A DNA stretch of 5,176 bases from JAAGZL01 sp964628835 (GTDB taxonomy: Bacteria; Pseudomonadota; Gammaproteobacteria; Chromatiales; Chromatiaceae), in the NCBI GenBank assembly GCA_964628835.1, contig CAZVME010000120.1, forward strand, positions 1 through 5,176. Reading direction: 5' to 3'. Positions within the stretch are counted from its first letter, which is position 1. Every line of letters starts with the position of its first letter. Positions 1-5,176 of the stretch are shown here, in pieces. Both the position numbers and the translations under genes were made by a program. The notes below the pieces were generated by a model. It did not search any database and had not been told where the DNA came from. It saw only the letters and a program-made list of their open reading frames with translations.

Positions 1-2
1 TC

Positions 3-48
3 CGGCTTCCAGCCGTAACTACAAGCCACCGGCTTTTAGCCGGTGGTT
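3..48. repeat. Paired palindromes, REP-like or IS200/IS605-type right end
   Basis: Two hairpins lie close together. The first has arms cggct (3-7) and agccg (11-15) with a 3-nt loop. The second has 9-bp arms ccaccggct (26-34) and agccggtgg (38-46) with a TTT loop, extendable by a G-T wobble and an A-T pair. Their 13-nt cores at 3-15 and 30-42 are identical except for two loop bases, so this is a repeated palindrome and not one isolated terminator. No clear T-run follows the second stem. Sequence then continues TTGTTGAC. IS200/IS605 elements and their omega RNAs typically end in such a hairpin plus a short terminal motif. No transposase is visible here because any tnpB would lie left of the window. 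A REP-type element or the terminator of an upstream gene are alternatives. Confidence 0.5.
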
Positions 49-49
49 G

Positions 50-78
50 TTGACAATTGACACATATTAGTACATATT
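50..78 (+). promoter_or_regulatory. Candidate sigma70 promoter for the DUF1223 gene
   Basis: A perfect -35 hexamer TTGACA (50-55) is followed after 17 bp by CATATT (73-78), which matches 4 of 6 positions of the -10 consensus. Transcription would start near 85, giving a leader of about 110 nt before the start codon at 197. A second TTGACA at 57-62 has no good partner at normal spacing. The rest of the leader (about 85-196) holds no gene and only weak hairpins, for example gcatgca (86-92) with tgcgtgc (111-117). This is prediction from sequence alone. Confidence 0.35.
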
Positions 79-196
79 GCGTGGTGCATGCAGAAGTTTT
101 AAGCCATGCTTGCGTGCCCAACAGGCGTGTGTTATGTATGGAACTCACGAATAAGTTCTCTGAAAGACGTCTGGCAGCAGGCAAATACAGCTTATT

Positions 197-913
197 ATGA
201 AAAAGATTTCAGGACTGTTACTTGGCTGTATGTCCCTTGCAGCGGTTGCTGGTGGTAATCAGTGGGGAGGCGATAATCATAATCCTACGATTATTGAGCT
301 GTTTACGTCTCAGGGGTGTAGTAGCTGTCCTCCTGCGGAGCAGTGGTTAAGTAGGCTGGATCATAACCCAAAGCTGTGGACAGAATTTGTTCCAGTTGCT
401 TTCCATGTCGATTATTGGGATGGCCTTGGCTGGAAGGATCAATTTTCGCAAAGCGCCTATACCTACCGGCAATATCAATACCTGAAAGAGGGGGCAATTA
501 GATCAGTCTATACCCCAGGTTTTGTTGTAAACGGTCAAGAGTGGAGGGGAGGGAACCCTTTTCCAGAAAAGCCGCAACCAATTGGAATGTTGGAGGCTCA
601 GCTGGTTGATGGCAAGTTAAGTGCAACGCTTGCACCGTGGCCTCAGGTCAAGGGGTTATTGCTGAATGTGGCAATTCTTGGCAACGATATTCGCTCTAAA
701 ATTTCTGCAGGTGAAAACAGTGGGAGGCAGCTGGTTCACGATTTTACCGTACTGAAATACTTTCCCGAAAACTCATCAGAGGGCAATCAGTGGGAAATCA
801 TGATGCCTGATCTTGAAGGCTTGCCAGGCAGGCGACTGGGAATTGCAGTTTGGATTAGCAAACAGGATTCCATCAAGCCCATTCAAACCATTGGTGGCTG
901 GATCGATTACTGA
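197..913 (+). CDS. DUF1223 family secreted thioredoxin-like protein
   Basis: This 238-residue protein has the hallmarks of the DUF1223 family, thioredoxin-fold proteins of unknown substrate common in proteobacteria. The N-terminus has two lysines, a hydrophobic stretch (about residues 4-18) and an AVA-G signal peptidase I site near residue 18, so export to the periplasm is likely. A short LLGC (8-11) resembles a lipobox but sits too close to the N-terminus to be convincing. The family signature ELFTSQGCSSCPPAE (residues 34-48) contains the redox pair C41 and C44. AFHVDYWDGLGWKD (68-81) and YTPGFVVNG (105-113, with the probable cis-proline at 107) are also typical. Length is normal. The ATG at 197 begins the signal peptide, although no strong Shine-Dalgarno precedes it (only agcagg some 15 nt upstream). 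It lies upstream of msrAB on the same strand, which suggests a role in periplasmic thiol chemistry. That role is inferred. Confidence 0.9.
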   Translation: MKKISGLLLGCMSLAAVAGGNQWGGDNHNPTIIELFTSQGCSSCPPAEQWLSRLDHNPKLWTEFVPVAFHVDYWDGLGWKDQFSQSAYTYRQYQYLKEGAIRSVYTPGFVVNGQEWRGGNPFPEKPQPIGMLEAQLVDGKLSATLAPWPQVKGLLLNVAILGNDIRSKISAGENSGRQLVHDFTVLKYFPENSSEGNQWEIMMPDLEGLPGRRLGIAVWISKQDSIKPIQTIGGWIDY

Positions 914-1142
914 GGGCTTTTGCCGTTCTATCTTGTGCGGTCTAACCATGGCCAGACCGAAGCAACCTGATTCTCCTGTCACGTTCAATTTTCTATATTT
1001 AATTGTAAGGAATTGGCTGTTATTACGACCAAGTAATAAGCCTGCCCGAATTTATTCGTTTCCGGGTATTTGACAGGTGTTTCTAAAATGGTTGGGGAGA
1101 AGTGAAGTAATCCCCTCCCAACAAAGTCAGGAGAGTGATTCT
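914..1142 (+). other. Gene-free gap between DUF1223 gene and msrAB
   Basis: This 229-bp gap holds no convincing gene. It contains an imperfect palindrome at 938-959 (cggtct and agaccg around a central ccatgg) that could be a protein-binding site or weak mRNA hairpin. A weak candidate promoter has TATATT at 994-999, with TTCTCC 17 bp upstream (971-976, 3 of 6 matches). Another -10-like TAAAAT (1084-1089) lacks a -35 partner. A hairpin formed by gttggggag (1091-1099, one bulged G) and ctcccaac (1115-1122) sits six bases before the msrAB Shine-Dalgarno. The gap is long enough for msrAB to have its own promoter, and no terminator with a T-tract follows the DUF1223 gene. Confidence 0.35.
1129..1134 (+). 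promoter_or_regulatory. Ribosome binding site fixing the msrAB start
   Basis: AGGAGA at 1129-1134 is a strong Shine-Dalgarno match, 8 nt before the ATG at 1143. It decides the start: the frame is also open from a GTG at 1077, but that codon has no comparable site, and starting there would put 22 hydrophilic residues in front of the signal peptide. Confidence 0.8.
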
Positions 1143-2303
1143 ATGTTGAAATTGAAGCGAATTTGGAACGTGATTATTGTGTCCGGTATCTTTTACCTGA
1201 CAACGCATAGCTATGCTGAAACAGTGCAAGATGCAAGAAATAGCGAATTGTCGAATCTTTCTACTGCTACCTTTGCAGGTGGATGCTTTTGGTGTGTTGA
1301 GGCTGGATTTGAAAAGGTGCCGGGGGTCAGAGAGGTGATTTCCGGTTACACAGGAGGTACTGAAATCAATCCCACCTATGAGCAGGTTTCAAGAGGTGAG
1401 ACGGGGCATACGGAAGCGGTCCAAGTCTATTATGATCCGGATGAAATCTCCTATGAGGGGTTGCTTGCCACTTATTGGCGAATTTTTGATCCGACCGATG
1501 GAACTGGTTCATTTTATGATCGTGGAGCTCAATATCGACCCGGTATTTTCGTTGGTAATGAACAACAGCGGCGGCAGGCAGAAAAGTCGCGAGCAGAACT
1601 GGACCATTCAGGGCGTTTCGATAAACCTGTTGTGGTAGAGATCTCACCACTGGGAACTTTCTATCGTGCAGAGGAGTACCATCAGGACTACCAACAGAAA
1701 AATCCTGTTCGATACTATTTTTATACCAACCGCTCTGGCCGTACAGGTTTTGTGGAAAAGTCCTGGGGCAGTGATCTGAAAATTGACTATAGTCAGTACC
1801 GAGGTGGAGAGAAAAAAGCTGATGAAAGAGGGGAGGCTGGAACAGCGTCGCGTTTCATCAGGCCATCTGATGAGGAAATCCGGGACAAATTGACTGAGTT
1901 GCAATATGAAGTCACTCAGAACGAGGGTACTGAGCGCTCGTTCGATAATGAATATTGGAATAATACCAGATCGGGGCTCTATGTAGATATCGTGACTGGT
2001 GAGCCACTCTTCTCTTCGTCGGATAAATTCAAATCAGGAACCGGATGGCCCAGTTTTACCCGTCCCATTGATGATAAATTTATCACCACTCACGCTGACC
2101 GCAAGCTCTTCATGCTACGTACTGAGGTACGTAGCATGATTGGAGAATCACATCTGGGGCATGTTTTTGATGATGGCCCTGCACCAACGGGATTACGTTA
2201 TTGCATCAACTCTGCAGCGTTGGAGTTTATCCCTGCGGAGGAGATGAATGATAAAGGGTATGGTGATTATATTGACCGGGTCATTCCAAAACAGGTGCAG
2301 TAG
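1143..2303 (+). CDS. msrAB: Periplasmic bifunctional methionine sulfoxide reductase MsrA-MsrB
   Basis: This 386-residue fusion should repair both stereoisomers of methionine sulfoxide in exported proteins. Residues 1-25 form a signal peptide: KLKR, a hydrophobic core, and an SYA-E cleavage site. The MsrA domain (about 41-200) has GCFWCVE with catalytic C48 and a second cysteine C51, then GYTGG, a DRGAQYRPGIF block and EEYHQDY. The MsrB domain (about 238-386) has the motifs ELQYEVTQNEGTE, GEPLFSSSDKF, GWPSFTRPI, RTEVRS, SHLGHVFDDG and RYCINSAALEFIP, with catalytic C354. The two zinc CxxC pairs of metal-bearing MsrBs are absent. The usual resolving cysteine in GCGWPSF is replaced by T300, so the mature protein has only three cysteines. 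A perfect 13-bp hairpin lies within the MsrB coding region at 2110-2139. The start is chosen from the Shine-Dalgarno and signal peptide. Neisserial PilB, with an extra thioredoxin-like domain, is the best known relative. Here that domain is missing, and the neighbouring DUF1223 protein might supply electrons. Confidence 0.95.
   Translation: MLKLKRIWNVIIVSGIFYLTTHSYAETVQDARNSELSNLSTATFAGGCFWCVEAGFEKVPGVREVISGYTGGTEINPTYEQVSRGETGHTEAVQVYYDPDEISYEGLLATYWRIFDPTDGTGSFYDRGAQYRPGIFVGNEQQRRQAEKSRAELDHSGRFDKPVVVEISPLGTFYRAEEYHQDYQQKNPVRYYFYTNRSGRTGFVEKSWGSDLKIDYSQYRGGEKKADERGEAGTASRFIRPSDEEIRDKLTELQYEVTQNEGTERSFDNEYWNNTRSGLYVDIVTGEPLFSSSDKFKSGTGWPSFTRPIDDKFITTHADRKLFMLRTEVRSMIGESHLGHVFDDGPAPTGLRYCINSAALEFIPAEEMNDKGYGDYIDRVIPKQVQ
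2110..2139. repeat. Perfect 13-bp inverted repeat inside the MsrB coding region
   Basis: The arms tcatgctacgtac (2110-2122) and gtacgtagcatga (2127-2139) are exact reverse complements with a 4-nt TGAG loop. It encodes MLRTEVRSM (residues 324-332), covering the conserved RTEVRS motif of MsrB. No T-run follows, so it is not an obvious terminator. Confidence 0.9.
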
Positions 2304-2373
2304 TGTGTTTCATATCCTGGTGTTCGAAATCAGGGCGATCTGAGGTCACTATGACAACAGTAATCATGCACTA

Positions 2374-2409
2374 AAAAGGGCTGCTATGGGTAACCAAAGC
2401 AGCCCTTTT
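2374..2409. terminator. Bidirectional Rho-independent terminator between convergent genes
   Basis: A 12-bp perfect stem joins aaaagggctgct (2374-2385) and agcagccctttt (2398-2409). Inside it, after one A-A mismatch, three further pairs (2387-2389 with 2394-2396) close a GTAA loop, which is GNRA-type in RNA. The plus strand ends in a T4 run and the minus strand in a T5 run, so it can stop transcription from both sides. It lies 70 bp past the msrAB stop and 18 bp past the stop of the minus-strand Trp-rich gene, which is where a shared terminator is expected. Confidence 0.88.
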
Positions 2410-2427
2410 CGTCCATGGCAGAGATTT

Positions 2428-3015
2428 TTACTGTTGTGTTGAGGGCGCGGTGCTCTCCTGTACAGTAGACTCCGACTGTTGAGGGCGTGCCGGGTAACGG
2501 CCAGCTTCAGCCCGGTAGGGTTGTTGCTGCGAGCGCATCTGTGGTTGCTGCTGCCCCCATCCCTGTTGTGGTCCACCGTAATAGGGGTTGGGTTGCCCCC
2601 AGCCTTGTTGAGGGCCGCTTTGCCAAGGGGGAGTTCCCCAATTGCCGCGATTGCCCCCCCATGGCATATTGTAGTTGTTACCACCGCCCCAGGGCATGTT
2701 GTTGCCCCAACCGCTGCGGTTGCCACCCCAGGGCATGCTGCCCCAGTTACCCCCACCATTTTTCCACGGCATACTGCCACTGCGCATCTCCCAGGGCAGG
2801 CGGCGGTCGCTGTTGGGCATCACGCCCCACTGATCCATGTCGCCCCATTGATCGGTACGCCACTTCTTCATGTCGGGTGGGCCGTCCCACTCATCCCACT
2901 TGCCCCACTTGTCCATCTTCCACTCATCCGGGTCGATAAAGGCGCTGCTGTTACTGCTGAAGCCGACAGCGGCCATCCAGAACAGTGTGGTGCGAAATTT
3001 GGTGGTTTTCCTCAT
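2428..3015 (-). CDS. Secreted Trp/Gly/Asn/Gln-rich repeat protein, possibly sulfur-globule-like
   Basis: I do not recognise a specific family for this 195-residue protein. A signal peptide runs from MRKTTKFR through a hydrophobic segment to a likely SSA-F cleavage after residue 25. The mature part (170 residues) has no cysteine and 18 tryptophans, an extreme share. Three zones are visible. Residues 28-66 are charged with regularly placed Trp (for example DKWGKWDEW). Residues 82-128 carry four imperfect MPW repeats. Residues 134-195 are Gln/Pro/Ser-rich with GPQQGWGQ occurring twice. The composition (Gly, Asn and aromatics, exported, low complexity) resembles envelope proteins of sulfur globules in purple and symbiotic sulfur oxidisers, but the match is by character only. 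The ATG at 3015 is preferred over an upstream in-frame start at 3102 because AAGGGGA lies 5 nt before it and the signal peptide begins there. The 3102 start would also overlap the oxidoreductase gene. It follows that gene by 40 bp and may share its transcript. Confidence 0.8.
   Translation of the reverse strand: MRKTTKFRTTLFWMAAVGFSSNSSAFIDPDEWKMDKWGKWDEWDGPPDMKKWRTDQWGDMDQWGVMPNSDRRLPWEMRSGSMPWKNGGGNWGSMPWGGNRSGWGNNMPWGGGNNYNMPWGGNRGNWGTPPWQSGPQQGWGQPNPYYGGPQQGWGQQQPQMRSQQQPYRAEAGRYPARPQQSESTVQESTAPSTQQ
2551..2616 (-). repeat. GPQQGWGQ duplicated motif
   Basis: The octapeptide GPQQGWGQ occurs at residues 134-141 and 148-155 of the Trp-rich protein, a 14-residue period with PNPYYG between. 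It marks a second repeat family in the same gene, distinct from the MPW repeats. Confidence 0.75.
2632..2772 (-). repeat. Four imperfect MPW repeats in the Trp-rich protein
   Basis: Residues 82-128 consist of units beginning MPWKNGGG, MPWGGNRSG, MPWGGGNN and MPWGGNRGN, with spacings of 12, 13 and 10 residues. A degenerate fifth unit (PPWQSG) follows. The DNA copies (ccccagggcat and variants on the plus strand) are similar but not identical, suggesting an older duplication under protein-level constraint. Confidence 0.8.
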
Positions 3016-3055
3016 TCTTTTCCCCTTGTTATTGTGAAGTGCAGTGACGGTATCA

Positions 3056-4054
3056 CTAATTGATAGTGAGTACCACCTTGCCAAACATATCCCCGCGCTC
3101 AATCAGCTGGTGTGCCTCTGCTGCCTGCTCCAGTGGAAGTTGGTGACTCACCTTGACCTGTAGTTGGTCGGCTTCAAACAGCTTGCAGCTCTGCTCCAGA
3201 ATCTCGGTCTGGTGAATGCGCATCTCGTGCAGGTCGAATACGGTAGGGGAGAGCATCAGCTCCTGGCTGATACGCAGGTTCTTCAGTCGGGCGGTCTTCC
3301 AGTCCACCTGGTCGGGAATCTGAATCAGCGTCACTACCTCACCATAGTGCCCTGCAGCCTGTAGTGACGGGTTGAAGAGGTCGCCACCAATGGTGTCGAA
3401 GACCACATTGACGCCATCCTGAATGCTCCACTCGGTTACCGCATCGACAAAGTTCTCCTCCTTGTAGAGGATGGCGAGATCTGCGCCGAGATCGCGCACA
3501 TAGCTCGCCTTCTCTGCAGAACCAACCGTGGTGGCGATGCGTGCCCCAGCGTGTCTGGCCAGCTGAATGGCGAGATGGCCGACACCACCGGCCCCGGCAT
3601 GAATCAGTACCTCATCGGCTTCATGCAGGGTGGCACGGTCGAACAGTGCCTCCCAGGCGGTGATCAGTGCCAGTGGTGCAGCCGCCGCCTCCACAAAGCT
3701 GAGATTCTCCGGCTTACGGGCCACATAGTGCTCATCAATCAGCGCATATTCGGTGTAGTTCCCCTCCAGACCACCGAGTCCACCATTGAAGTAGTAGACT
3801 GCATCGCCGGGTTGGAAACGTGTGCAATCTTCACCCACCGCCTCGACTACACCGGCACCATCACAGCCCAGCACATGTTGAGGATGGTCGGGGAAGTAGG
3901 GCCCCCCCTTGCGCAGTTTGGTATCGATTGGATTGATCCCTGCCGCCTCAATGCGGATCAGGATCTGTTGTGGATCACGAATCTCCGGTTTGGCAATCTC
4001 TCCCAACTGTAGCTGTTCAACGCCCCCTGGAGTCTCCATCAGGATCGCTTTCAC
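3056..4054 (-). CDS. MDR-superfamily zinc-free NAD(P)H:quinone oxidoreductase-like enzyme
   Basis: This 332-residue protein is a full-length medium-chain dehydrogenase/reductase of the quinone oxidoreductase type, probably cytoplasmic and NAD(P)H-dependent. The N-terminal GroES-like domain carries AAGINPIDTKLRKG (37-50) and LGCDGAGVVEAVG (62-74). The Rossmann domain has the nucleotide loop AGAGGVG (153-159) followed by AIQLARHAGARI. The cysteine cluster that binds structural zinc in alcohol dehydrogenases is absent. The substrate cannot be read from sequence. It could act on a quinone or on an alpha,beta-unsaturated carbonyl (an enoyl reductase or crotonyl reductase-like role). The start is a GTG that overlaps the ccmF stop by four bases (GTGA, 4051-4054), with GGAG seven bases upstream, and the MKAI N-terminus is family-typical. 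Translational coupling to ccmF is likely. The stop is TAG. Confidence 0.9.
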   Translation of the reverse strand: MKAILMETPGGVEQLQLGEIAKPEIRDPQQILIRIEAAGINPIDTKLRKGGPYFPDHPQHVLGCDGAGVVEAVGEDCTRFQPGDAVYYFNGGLGGLEGNYTEYALIDEHYVARKPENLSFVEAAAAPLALITAWEALFDRATLHEADEVLIHAGAGGVGHLAIQLARHAGARIATTVGSAEKASYVRDLGADLAILYKEENFVDAVTEWSIQDGVNVVFDTIGGDLFNPSLQAAGHYGEVVTLIQIPDQVDWKTARLKNLRISQELMLSPTVFDLHEMRIHQTEILEQSCKLFEADQLQVKVSHQLPLEQAAEAHQLIERGDMFGKVVLTIN

Positions 4055-5176
4055 GCCGCCTCTCCCTCTGCGTTTGCCTGTGCTTTACGTGCCTGCCGTG
4101 CCACCCGACGGTAGCGTGGGTCGGTGGCAGCGATGGCGCCACCCAGTGACATCAGCAGTACACCCATCCAGATCCACTGGATAAAGGGTTTATAGTAGAC
4201 CCGCATTGCCCAGGCGTTGCTTCCCTTGATCGGCTCACCCATCGCCACATAGAGGTCGCGGAACAGCCCCTCATCAATCGAGGCTTCGGTCATTGGCATG
4301 TTCTGTACGGTGTAGATACGCTTCTCCGGATGGAGGGTGGCGACCTGTTCACCCGCTTCGTTATAGACGTACACCAGCCCCATGGTGGTGATGTAGTTGG
4401 GCCCCTGGCGCTCTGCCAGTCCATCCAGATGGAAGAGGTAGCCACCGGCTTCGACCTTGGTGCCCGGTTCCATGCGCACATCCTTCTCTACACTGAAGGC
4501 GTTGGAGAAAGCGACACCGATGATGAAGACCCCCAGTCCCGCATGAGCCACCAGCATTGCCACATGGCTGCGGGAGAGCCCCCCTTTTTTCTGGCTACGG
4601 GTAACAAAGTCCTGGACCATGGTGGCGATCACCCAGACGGCTACTGCTATGCTCAGACTGAGCTGGAAGGAGCTCTCGCCAAAGACCAGCCAGGGTAGCA
4701 CTGCGCCAAAGGCCATCGAGGCCACCAGTACAATCTGCTCCTGCTTGAGTACGCGGTTGAAGCGGTCCGCCTTCCAGCGGATGACTGCACTGATGCCAAT
4801 CAGGAAGGACATCGGTAGCGTAATCGGCACAAAGACTGTGTCGAAGTAGGGGGGGCCAACCGAGATCTTGCCGAGGTTGAGGGCATCGAGAATCAGCGGG
4901 TAGAGGGTACCGATCAGCACCGTCAGGGTAGCCACAACCAGTAGTACATTGTTGATCAATAGCAGGGTCTCACGGGAGAAGCTCTCGAATTTACCGCCAC
5001 CACTGATGCTGGGTGCACGCCAGACGTAGAGCGCCAGTGAGCTACCGATTACAATGCCGAGGAAGAAGAGGATAAACACACCACGGGCCGGGTCGGCAGC
5101 GAAGGCGTGTACCGAGACCAGTACGCCGGAGCGCACCAGGAAGGTACCCAGCAGCACCAGTGAGAAGGTGAAGATT
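4051..5176 (-). CDS. ccmF: Cytochrome c heme lyase subunit CcmF, C-terminal part (5' end off window)
   Basis: About 374 C-terminal residues of CcmF are present, reading in from the right edge. No start codon is in the window: the GTG at 5157 is an internal valine within the conserved FSLVLLGTFLVRSGVLVSVHAFA stretch. CcmF is the membrane core of the System I heme lyase, attaching heme b to apocytochrome c on the periplasmic side. Visible features are about eight hydrophobic segments, the HAF histidine (codon 5107-5109) and the AHAGLG histidine (codon 4543-4545), which correspond to the conserved axial and periplasmic histidines of the family. The late periplasmic block follows (HPEKRIYTVQNMPMTEA, then RDLYVAMGEP), then a last helix and a DPRYRR tail. 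The WWD domain would lie off-window. In ccm operons ccmG and ccmH usually come next. Here an oxidoreductase follows with a 4-bp overlap. Confidence 0.96.
   Translation of the reverse strand, partial: IFTFSLVLLGTFLVRSGVLVSVHAFAADPARGVFILFFLGIVIGSSLALYVWRAPSISGGGKFESFSRETLLLINNVLLVVATLTVLIGTLYPLILDALNLGKISVGPPYFDTVFVPITLPMSFLIGISAVIRWKADRFNRVLKQEQIVLVASMAFGAVLPWLVFGESSFQLSLSIAVAVWVIATMVQDFVTRSQKKGGLSRSHVAMLVAHAGLGVFIIGVAFSNAFSVEKDVRMEPGTKVEAGGYLFHLDGLAERQGPNYITTMGLVYVYNEAGEQVATLHPEKRIYTVQNMPMTEASIDEGLFRDLYVAMGEPIKGSNAWAMRVYYKPFIQWIWMGVLLMSLGGAIAATDPRYRRVARQARKAQANAEGEAA

Noticed and set aside
221..232. Lipobox-like LLGC in the DUF1223 signal region
   Set aside because: The cysteine is residue 11, leaving too short a hydrophobic core for a typical lipoprotein signal; AVA-G at residue 18 fits signal peptidase I better.
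948..1073. 41-codon ATG open frame in the gap before msrAB, with a short hydrophobic stretch
   Set aside because: No Shine-Dalgarno, no recognisable motif, and its frame is simply the continuation of a longer shadow frame from inside the DUF1223 gene.
1077..1142. 22-residue N-terminal extension of MsrAB from a GTG at 1077
   Set aside because: The ATG at 1143 has AGGAGA 8 nt upstream and begins a normal signal peptide; the extension is hydrophilic and would displace it.
2479..3063. Long plus-strand open frames opposite the Trp-rich gene (also 2487-2939), plus a second minus-strand frame at 2364-2780
   Set aside because: They arise because the repetitive, stop-poor Trp/Gly/Asn codons leave the other frames open. 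They lack ribosome sites and family motifs, and the minus-strand frame at 2428-3015 has a clear signal peptide and Shine-Dalgarno.
3016..3102. Upstream start for the Trp-rich protein at 3102
   Set aside because: It would overlap the oxidoreductase 3' end by 47 bases and bury the signal peptide behind 29 residues; the ATG at 3015 has a good ribosome site.
3056..4054. Zinc-dependent alcohol dehydrogenase
   Set aside because: The structural-zinc cysteine cluster and the catalytic-zinc Cys/His pattern are missing; the motifs fit the zinc-free quinone oxidoreductase group.
1..5176. CRISPR array, tRNA, rRNA, riboswitch or phage genes
   Set aside because: Reading both strands showed no regularly spaced direct repeats, no tRNA-like cloverleaf and no recognisable rRNA, riboswitch or phage segments.

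Overview
The window looks like part of a gammaproteobacterial chromosome. It carries a System I cytochrome c maturation gene (ccmF), a secreted MsrA-MsrB fusion, a secreted DUF1223 thioredoxin-like protein and a zinc-free quinone-oxidoreductase-type MDR enzyme. A small secreted protein very rich in Trp, Gly, Asn and Gln resembles the structural proteins that coat sulfur globules in sulfur-oxidising gammaproteobacteria. A thiotrophic host is therefore possible but not shown.

Layout. Positions 1-196 hold no gene. They contain two palindromes sharing a GGCT/AGCC core, which could be the right end of an off-window IS200/IS605-type element or a REP-like repeat, followed by a plausible sigma70 promoter. 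Two plus-strand genes follow: the DUF1223 protein (197-913) and, after a 229-bp gene-free gap, msrAB (1143-2303). A strong bidirectional terminator (2374-2409) separates them from a convergent minus-strand block. Read in its own direction, that block is ccmF (C-terminal part only, running off the right edge), an MDR oxidoreductase joined to it by a 4-bp GTGA overlap, and the Trp-rich secreted protein 40 bp further on.

Function. The two plus-strand products are both predicted to be exported and both carry thiol-redox motifs (CSSC, and GCFWC plus RYCIN). They plausibly form a periplasmic oxidative-damage repair pair. The minus-strand block links c-type cytochrome assembly to an oxidoreductase and a possible extracytoplasmic structural protein. 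The ccmG and ccmH genes that usually follow ccmF are not there.

Composition differs between the halves. Hand counts of single 60-base rows gave 27/60 G+C in each of two plus-strand gene rows (721-780, 1441-1500), against 42/60, 37/60 and 35/60 in three rows of the minus-strand genes. The most notable items are the Trp-rich protein, a perfect 13-bp hairpin inside the MsrB coding region, the loss of the usual MsrB resolving cysteine, and the palindrome pair at the left edge.
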